Translations under genes and position numbers: made by a program
Shown here: one piece after another, positions 58,764 to 64,000 of the stretch
How the letters are laid out: each line of letters opens with the position of its first letter
Numbering within the stretch: position 1 is the stretch's first letter
Notes under the pieces: generated by a model
What the model was told of the DNA's origin: nothing
The model's input: the letters and a program-made list of their open reading frames with translations, nothing else
The model's database searches: none
Assembly (NCBI RefSeq): GCF_000159315.1
Contig: NZ_GG669993.1
Location: 170,351-234,350, forward strand
DNA from: Lentilactobacillus hilgardii DSM 20176 = ATCC 8290
Lineage (GTDB): Bacteria > Bacillota > Bacilli > Lactobacillales > Lactobacillaceae
Direction of reading: 5' to 3'
Length of the DNA: 64,000 nt

Positions 58764-58795
58764 AAAGTCAAGGCCAGCTGGCTTTGGCTTTTTGT
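58764..58795 (+). terminator. Intrinsic terminator between dnaK and dnaJ
   Basis: AAAAGTCAAGGCCAG pairs with CTGGCTTTGGCTTTT with two G-U pairs and a minimal loop, then T. A TGg-TATTCT extended -10 for dnaJ follows at 58803-58811. Confidence 0.78.
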
Positions 58796-58848
58796 TAAAA
58801 TATGGTATTCTATCAAAGTATAGATTTGATTGAAGATGGGAGTTTCTA

Positions 58849-59994
58849 ATGGCAAATAAAGATTATTATGATATCCTCGGGGTTTCGAAAGATGCCAGTG
58901 ACGATGAGATCAAACATGCCTACCGTAAATTATCAAAAAAATGGCATCCAGATATTAACAAAGCTCCGGATGCAGAAGCAAAATTCAAAGAAATCAATGA
59001 AGCATATGAGACACTAAGTGATCCACAAAAACGGGCCAATTATGATCAGTACGGTTCTGCTGACGGAGCCGCTGGTGGTTTTGGCGGTGGAACCGGTGCA
59101 GGCGGCTTTGGCAATTTTGATTCAAGCGGTTTTGGCTTTGATGATATTTTCAGCCAATTTTTTGGTAATCGTCAACAAAGTGCCGATCCTTCTGCGCCAA
59201 GACAAGGACGTGATCTTCAATACCAAATGACTCTGGAATTTGAAGATGCTATTTTTGGTAAAACAACGCGGATTAAATACAATCGTGAAGCACAATGTCA
59301 CACTTGTGGTGGTACCGGTGCAAAACCAGGTACATCTCCTGTGACATGTTCTCGTTGTGGTGGTCGAGGCTTTATTGTAACCGAGACTAACACACCACTT
59401 GGAAGGATGCAGTCTCGACAAACTTGTCCGGTTTGTCATGGTACTGGTAAAGAAATTAAGGAAAAATGTCCAACTTGTGGTGGTAGTGGTCATGTTGATG
59501 AACGCCATGAAATTGAAGTTAAGGTTCCAGCTGGAATTGATGATGGCCAACAAATGAGGTTACAAGGACAAGGGGAAGCCGGGACAAACGGCGGACCTTA
59601 CGGTGACTTATACATTGTTTTCCGAGTCAAACCAAGCAAAATTTTCACTCGAGACGGGTCAACGATTTACGTCGATCAACAGATTAGCTTTGCCCGGGCT
59701 GCACTTGGCGGTAAGATCAAGGTTAAAACTGTTCATGGTGATGTTGAGCTCAAAGTTCCTGCAGGTACTCAAACCGGGACTACATTCCGTCTAAAAGGAA
59801 AAGGTGCGCCAAGATTGCGTGGGAATGGAACAGGTGACGAACGTGTGACTGTTACAGTTACGACACCTAAATCCTTAAACAAAGAGCAGAAGATTGCGAT
59901 GGAAGCATTCGCAAAAGCCAGTGGTGAAAACATCGGTGGTAAAGGTGCAAGTAATTTTTTTGACAAAGTAAAGGACGCTTTTGATAAGAAATAA
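58849..59994 (+). CDS. dnaJ: Chaperone DnaJ (Hsp40)
   Basis: 381 residues. Seen: J domain with the HPD tripeptide ([11 protein letters not shown]), Gly/Phe-rich linker (about 75-105), four zinc-finger repeats ([32 protein letters not shown]) and the C-terminal substrate domain. GGGAG precedes ATG 58849. An extended -10 lies just upstream, so dnaJ can be transcribed apart from dnaK; no CIRCE is seen here. Confidence 0.98.
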   Translation: MANKDYYDILGVSKDASDDEIKHAYRKLSKKWHPDINKAPDAEAKFKEINEAYETLSDPQKRANYDQYGSADGAAGGFGGGTGAGGFGNFDSSGFGFDDIFSQFFGNRQQSADPSAPRQGRDLQYQMTLEFEDAIFGKTTRIKYNREAQCHTCGGTGAKPGTSPVTCSRCGGRGFIVTETNTPLGRMQSRQTCPVCHGTGKEIKEKCPTCGGSGHVDERHEIEVKVPAGIDDGQQMRLQGQGEAGTNGGPYGDLYIVFRVKPSKIFTRDGSTIYVDQQISFARAALGGKIKVKTVHGDVELKVPAGTQTGTTFRLKGKGAPRLRGNGTGDERVTVTVTTPKSLNKEQKIAMEAFAKASGENIGGKGASNFFDKVKDAFDKK

Positions 59995-60050
59995 TGATGG
60001 ACATAACTGATTATTTCATTAAGCGTTTGTTAATCAAATAATATGTGAAG

Positions 60051-60092
60051 GGACTGTTGGTAAACATGCAAACTTTGCCGCAGTCCTTTCTT
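60051..60092 (+). terminator. Probable terminator after dnaJ
   Basis: GGACTG and CAGTCC enclose a 24-base loop that can pair further inside; followed by TTTCTTT. Weaker than the other terminators listed. Confidence 0.55.
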
Positions 60093-60130
60093 TGTGATTA
60101 TCAAAAATATTGGCAGAAAACTTAAATTTG

Positions 60131-60159
60131 TTGCGACATTCCTTCTTTTTCACTAAACT
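60131..60159 (+). promoter_or_regulatory. Sigma-A promoter of lepA
   Basis: TTGCGA at 60131-60136, a 17-base spacer and TAAACT at 60154-60159; the start codon is 45 bases downstream. Confidence 0.72.
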
Positions 60160-60204
60160 AGAGGGGATAAGATATTTTTTAGACAATGAAAGTGAGAAAA
60201 CAAC

Positions 60205-62043
60205 ATGGATTTGAAAAAAATGAAGGAACATCAAAAATATATTCGCAATTTTTCCATCGTTGCTCACATCGACCATGGGAAGTCGACACTTGCTGATCGA
60301 ATTCTTGAGATGACCGATACAGTTGCAAAAAGGGATATGAAAAATCAATTGTTGGACAACATGGACCTGGAACGTGAACGTGGAATTACGATTAAGCTGA
60401 ATGCGGTTGAATTGACCTATCATGCTAAGGATGGCCATGATTACGAATTTCATTTAATCGATACCCCGGGACACGTTGATTTTTCATATGAAGTATCTCG
60501 AAGCTTGGCAGCTTGTGAAGGAGCTGTATTAGTAGTCGATGCGGCACAAGGAGTCGAGGCACAAACTTTGGCTAACGTTTATTTAGCAATTGATGATGAT
60601 CTGGAGATTGTCCCCGTTATCAATAAAATTGATTTGCCATCCGCAGAACCGGAAAAGGTCCGTAAAGAAATTGAGAATGTCATTGGCATCGATGCATCTG
60701 ACGCTGTTCTTGCAAGCGCAAAAAAGGGAATTGGAATTGAAGATCTTTTGGAACAGATTGTGCATAAGATTCCCGCTCCAAGTGGCGATGTTAACGGTCC
60801 ATTGAAAGCTTTGGTTTTTGATTCTGTTTATGACGATTATCGTGGCGTTGTTTTGAGTGTCCGATTATTTGAGGGGACAGTGCAACCAGGCGATAAAATT
60901 AAAATGATGAATAGCGGTAGTGAATATGAAGTGACCGAAGTTGGTGTTAATTCTCCCAATCCCGTTAAACGAGACTATTTGATGTCCGGTGATGTTGGTT
61001 ATATTACGGCAAGCATTAAGGATATTACGACGACTCGTGTTGGTGATACGGTGACGAATGCGAATGACCCAGCAGAAAAAGAATTACCGGGATATCGTGA
61101 AATGCATCCAATGGTTTATGCTGGACTTTATCCAACTGATAATGCAAAGTTCGACGATTTGAGAGAAGCACTTGAGAAGTTAAAACTTAATGATGCTGCG
61201 CTTGAATTTGAACCTGAAGTATCGCAGGCTTTGGGCTTTGGCTTCCGTTGTGGTTTCTTGGGTCTGCTTCACATGGATGTGGTACAGGAACGGTTGGAAC
61301 GTGAATTTAGTCTTGATCTCATTACCACCGCACCATCGGTTACCTATGAAGCAAAGTTAACGGATGATACTGTTAAAGAGGTTGAAAACCCATCAGAAAT
61401 GCCTGATACCTCATCAATAAAACAGATCTCAGAGCCTTACGTAAAAGCGACTATTATGGTTCCAAATGATTACGTAGGTGCCGTTATGGAGCTATGTCAG
61501 CATCGTCGAGGCATTTTCGATACCATGGAGTATCTTGACGATTATAGGGTCAACGTGGTTTATCACATGCCGCTTTCTGAAATCATTTTTGATTTCTTTG
61601 ACAAACTTAAATCCGGCACACATGGTTATGCATCTTTAGACTATGAAGTTGAAGATTACCGTGCAAGTGACCTGGTAAAAATTGATATTCTTTTGAATGG
61701 TGAGAAAGTTGATGCATTAAGTTTTATTTCACATCGACAATTTGCGGCAACCCGTGCCAGGGATATCGTCGGCAGGTTGAAGAATATCATCCCGCGACAA
61801 AACTTTGAAATTCCGGTTCAAGCAGCTATTGGTGCCAAGATTATTGCCAGGACCAATATCAAAGCTTATCGAAAGGATGTCACAGCTAAGCTCTATGGTG
61901 GTGACAGAACCAGACGAATGAAGTTACTTGAAAAACAGAAAGCCGGTAAGAAGAGAATGAAGGCTGTGGGAAAAGTCGATATCCCGCAGGAAGCCTTCAT
62001 GGCGGTTCTTCAAACCGATGAGGAAGAAAAGGGCGATAAATAA
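60205..62043 (+). CDS. lepA: Elongation factor 4 (LepA)
   Basis: 612 residues. Ribosomal GTPase that back-translocates or helps initiation/assembly. Seen: [40 protein letters not shown] and NKIDLPSA in the G domain, and the LepA-specific C-terminal block ending [18 protein letters not shown]. The 3' end is intact and typical, so the neighbouring insertion did not damage it. Ribosome site is weak (AAAGTGAGA). Confidence 0.98.
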   Translation: MDLKKMKEHQKYIRNFSIVAHIDHGKSTLADRILEMTDTVAKRDMKNQLLDNMDLERERGITIKLNAVELTYHAKDGHDYEFHLIDTPGHVDFSYEVSRSLAACEGAVLVVDAAQGVEAQTLANVYLAIDDDLEIVPVINKIDLPSAEPEKVRKEIENVIGIDASDAVLASAKKGIGIEDLLEQIVHKIPAPSGDVNGPLKALVFDSVYDDYRGVVLSVRLFEGTVQPGDKIKMMNSGSEYEVTEVGVNSPNPVKRDYLMSGDVGYITASIKDITTTRVGDTVTNANDPAEKELPGYREMHPMVYAGLYPTDNAKFDDLREALEKLKLNDAALEFEPEVSQALGFGFRCGFLGLLHMDVVQERLEREFSLDLITTAPSVTYEAKLTDDTVKEVENPSEMPDTSSIKQISEPYVKATIMVPNDYVGAVMELCQHRRGIFDTMEYLDDYRVNVVYHMPLSEIIFDFFDKLKSGTHGYASLDYEVEDYRASDLVKIDILLNGEKVDALSFISHRQFAATRARDIVGRLKNIIPRQNFEIPVQAAIGAKIIARTNIKAYRKDVTAKLYGGDRTRRMKLLEKQKAGKKRMKAVGKVDIPQEAFMAVLQTDEEEKGDK

Positions 62044-62079
62044 GCGTTTGTTCCATTCACAGCTTACTAAATGTTAACA

Positions 62080-62166
62080 TTTTTCCGCCATTCTTCCGCC
62101 GTAATTGCAAAATGGCGGAAGTTTTGTGATTATTTGATTCTTTTTGGCGGAAGAATGGTGGAAAAA
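62080..62166. repeat. Nested inverted repeats between lepA and the integrase gene
   Basis: A 21-base segment at 62080-62100 is repeated in reverse at 62146-62166 with one mismatch. Between them, CTTCCGCC (62093-62100) also pairs with GGCGGAAG (62114-62121) around a 13-base loop, followed by TTTTG. The core GGCGGAAG thus occurs in several copies in both orientations. It may be a bidirectional terminator for the convergent genes, integrase arm-type sites, or both. Confidence 0.8.
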
Positions 62167-62167
62167 A

Positions 62168-63325
62168 TTAAGAATCAGTTTTACTTTCTTTCATGATTCT
62201 TTCGAAAATGTTAACGGTCTGCCTTTGCATTTTATGAGTCACGTGCGAATAGGTGTCCATGGTGGTCGCAATTCTTGAATGACCAAGACGAGCTTGGATA
62301 TCTTTAATATTTGCACCATGTTCTAATAACATTGTGGCATGTGTATGCCGCAAAGAATGGAAATTAAACGGGAAACCCAGTTCTTTCTGAATACGATCGC
62401 ATTGATACTTGATTGTGTTTGGAGTGACAGGGATCCCGTTTTCTTTTGTACATACAAAATTTGATTCATGGTAGTATTGCCCATATCTTAATCGTTCTTC
62501 CATTTGGTGTTTCTTGTGCTGTCTAAGAAGGTCAACAAGCGATTCACCAATAGAGATTGTTCGGTAACTAGAAGTAGTCTTGGGTGTAACGATGCTGAAT
62601 TTTCCTTTTGATTCTTGCATCATGGCCTGTTTGACTTCAATGGTATGCCCATTAAGGTCGACATTAGTCCATGTCAGCCCACAAACTTCACCACGACGCA
62701 TTCCGGTACCGAAAGCAATTTGAAGCGGAATATAGAATGGATTAGAGGGCGGAGTAATCGATAAAATTTGTTCATATTGATTCATAGTAATAATCTTTAG
62801 CTTTTTTCTAGTTATACGTTCATCATCATGATATTTTGGCATAATGATATATCTAGCTGGATCTTCTTTAATTAATTGATATGGGTAGACCGCTTTTTTG
62901 AATCCCTCTTTAATGACCATTACAATAATTTGAACGGTGTGCTTGGCCAATTTAGTTTCGCCTAGGTCATTAACTAAATTTTGTAAAGCAGCTGGACCAA
63001 TAGATCTTATACGGAAGTTACCAATTTTGGGAATGATATATTTATTGATAATATTTAGATAATTTATTTGCGTATTTGGTTTCAACTCTCTTTGAACATA
63101 ATTTTCATACCAGTACATAAAATATTGCTGCACATTCATATTGGTCAGTTTGGCAACCGAACCATCGTTTTCATATTTCTGTAAAGCTTGCCGTAGGGGT
63201 GCTTCTGCTTGTTTTTTTTTCTTACCTCCAGATCTTTCAATACGGCTTCGTTTACCGTTTAAAGTACCAGTATCAAAAGCGTAGTACCAGTTATTGCCTT
63301 TTTTTCGGACTGTTCCTCTTGCCAT
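62168..63325 (-). CDS. Tyrosine recombinase (phage/ICE-type integrase)
   Basis: 385 residues. Catalyses site-specific integration and excision. Seen: an N-terminal arm-DNA-binding domain (ARGTVRKKGNNWYYAFDTGT), a SAM-like core-binding domain (about 65-165), and the catalytic residues: Arg in FGTGMRRGEVCGLTW, Lys in IVTPKTTSSYR, HxxR in FHSLRHTHATML, His in RLGHSRIATTMD and Tyr in TYSHVTHK. ATG 63325 is chosen because AAGGAAG lies 8 bases upstream. Its 3' end faces lepA, so the attachment site is probably next to it. Confidence 0.95.
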   Translation of the reverse strand: MARGTVRKKGNNWYYAFDTGTLNGKRSRIERSGGKKKKQAEAPLRQALQKYENDGSVAKLTNMNVQQYFMYWYENYVQRELKPNTQINYLNIINKYIIPKIGNFRIRSIGPAALQNLVNDLGETKLAKHTVQIIVMVIKEGFKKAVYPYQLIKEDPARYIIMPKYHDDERITRKKLKIITMNQYEQILSITPPSNPFYIPLQIAFGTGMRRGEVCGLTWTNVDLNGHTIEVKQAMMQESKGKFSIVTPKTTSSYRTISIGESLVDLLRQHKKHQMEERLRYGQYYHESNFVCTKENGIPVTPNTIKYQCDRIQKELGFPFNFHSLRHTHATMLLEHGANIKDIQARLGHSRIATTMDTYSHVTHKMQRQTVNIFERIMKESKTDS

Positions 63326-63387
63326 AGTAATCTTCCTTTCTTCATAAAAATTGGCTTGACTATGAATAAACATATGTTCTTTTAATG

Positions 63388-63426
63388 TTCTAAATAAAAA
63401 CTTCCTTAGGAAGCTCTTATTTAGAA
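63388..63426 (-). terminator. Palindrome at the 3' end of the methyltransferase gene
   Basis: TTCTAAATAA (63388) pairs with TTATTTAGAA (63417), enclosing the palindrome CTTCCTTAGGAAG. On the minus strand the inner stem is followed by TTTTT, so it is a likely terminator between the methyltransferase and the integrase; an operator is the alternative. Confidence 0.65.
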
Positions 63427-64000
63427 CTTCTTTGAAGTTTTAATAAATATTGTCCTTGCGCCTTAGCAACTAAAGGAGGGATAGCATTTCCAATCATTTG
63501 AGCCAATAATGATTTTGGATATTTTTCGTTAAAATAGTAATTTTTAGGAAATGACTGTAATAATGAAGCTTCTCTAACGCTAATGCTTCTGTTTTGTTCC
63601 GGATGTAAAAATCGTCCTTTAGAAGGGGACAAACATCCACCAGTAATTGTTGGAGAAGGAGTATCCCATTTCATTCGGCCATATACATCTGAAAACCCAA
63701 CGTTCTTATGCTTATGACATTTTAACCAATAGCTTTCAGGAAGGTCTTTCCGGCTTCCACCATTTTTAGGAATCATACTGATAATTTTTTCAATATATTC
63801 AGTATGATTAGAATGAATTTTTTGAAGAATATCTGTACTTTTTTTCGGTGGAGTTAGATTACCAATACAGTCCCTTACTGTTTTTATATTTTTAGTTGTA
63901 AAATCTGGGAAATTTGGTTGTTGTTTTTTTGAACCTAATAAAACCAGCCTTTTTCTATTTTGTGGTACCCCAAAGTTTTTAACATTAATTATTTTTAAAT
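63417..64000 (-). CDS. DNA (cytosine-5) methyltransferase, C-terminal part, continues beyond the window
   Basis: 193 residues are visible; the frame is open to base 64000 with no start, so the gene extends further. Transfers methyl to C5 of cytosine in a specific DNA site. Seen: motif VIII NFGVPQNRKRLVLLGS, a target-recognition region, motif IX RSISVREASLLQSFPKNYYF and motif X QMIGNAIPPLVAKA. Motif IV (PC) and the SAM site lie outside. Target site cannot be read. The last 220 bases are about 25% GC (55 of 220 by hand), well below the neighbouring core genes, so it was probably acquired. It may belong to a restriction-modification system or be an orphan element gene. Confidence 0.93.
   Translation of the reverse strand, partial: LKIINVKNFGVPQNRKRLVLLGSKKQQPNFPDFTTKNIKTVRDCIGNLTPPKKSTDILQKIHSNHTEYIEKIISMIPKNGGSRKDLPESYWLKCHKHKNVGFSDVYGRMKWDTPSPTITGGCLSPSKGRFLHPEQNRSISVREASLLQSFPKNYYFNEKYPKSLLAQMIGNAIPPLVAKAQGQYLLKLQRSSK

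Noticed and set aside
59122..59553. Long antisense frame inside dnaJ, and similar ones inside alaS, nusA and infB
   Set aside because: They mirror the codon periodicity of strong sense genes, lack ribosome sites and give low-complexity translations.
63417..63776. A short stand-alone methyltransferase fragment starting at ATG 63776
   Set aside because: The same frame stays open to base 64000 and encodes motif VIII (VPQNRKR) upstream of that Met, so the Met is internal and the gene is cut only by the window edge.

Overview
The window is core chromosome of a low-GC Gram-positive bacterium, most probably a member of the Lactobacillaceae (a heterofermentative, Lentilactobacillus-like lineage fits, but genus and species cannot be fixed by reading alone). 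The reasons are: gene orders typical of Lactobacillales (alaS-ireB-ruvX-yrzB-zapA-cvpA-mutS2-trxA; comG-ytxK-ackA; rpsB-tsf-pyrH-frr-uppS-cdsA-rseP-proS-polC-rimP-nusA-ylxR-ylxQ-infB-rbfA-truB-ribF-hrcA-grpE-dnaK-dnaJ-lepA), a D-lactate dehydrogenase, pepQ divergent from ccpA, a mevalonate-pathway gene (mvaS) with no dxr between cdsA and rseP, and frequent TTG/GTG starts behind strong AGGAGG-type ribosome sites.

Layout. 1-7 kb: a 5'-truncated alaS and the conserved regulation/recombination/division cluster. 7-12 kb: yslB, murI-rdgB-ysnB with TTGA overlaps, a c-di-AMP-binding CBS protein, an MscS channel, and a YtxG/YtxH envelope pair. 12.3-14.6 kb: pepQ and ccpA, divergent, sharing a perfect cre operator. 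14.8-21.5 kb: yebC, the comG pseudopilus operon with two visible lesions (a nonsense codon in comGA and a fused comGE/comGF frame), ytxK and ackA. 21.7-34.3 kb: a permease, two metallophosphoesterases, the yutD-HAD-DUF1461 set, PspC, mvaS, an SOS pair (lexA/DUF896) around one LexA box, yneF, plsC, a tRNA methyltransferase, a GIY-YIG protein, ldhD and a HAD phosphatase. 34.4-62 kb: a long run of translation, envelope, replication and heat-shock genes, with a structured rpsB leader, a probable NusA-type attenuator before rimP, and two CIRCE elements before hrcA. 62.1-64 kb: the edge of an acquired element, with a tyrosine recombinase facing lepA and an AT-rich cytosine-C5 DNA methyltransferase that runs off the window.

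How it works together. CcpA probably controls its own gene and pepQ. LexA represses itself and the DUF896 gene. HrcA represses the hrcA-grpE-dnaK unit. NusA/RimP may attenuate their own operon. As written, the sequence predicts no intact ComGA ATPase, so DNA uptake by natural transformation is probably off in this strain. No gene-free stretch exceeds 300 bases, and I saw no tRNA, rRNA, CRISPR array or insertion sequence. The most accessory-like part, and the best place for something new, is the island that begins at about 62.08 kb; only its first two genes are visible.
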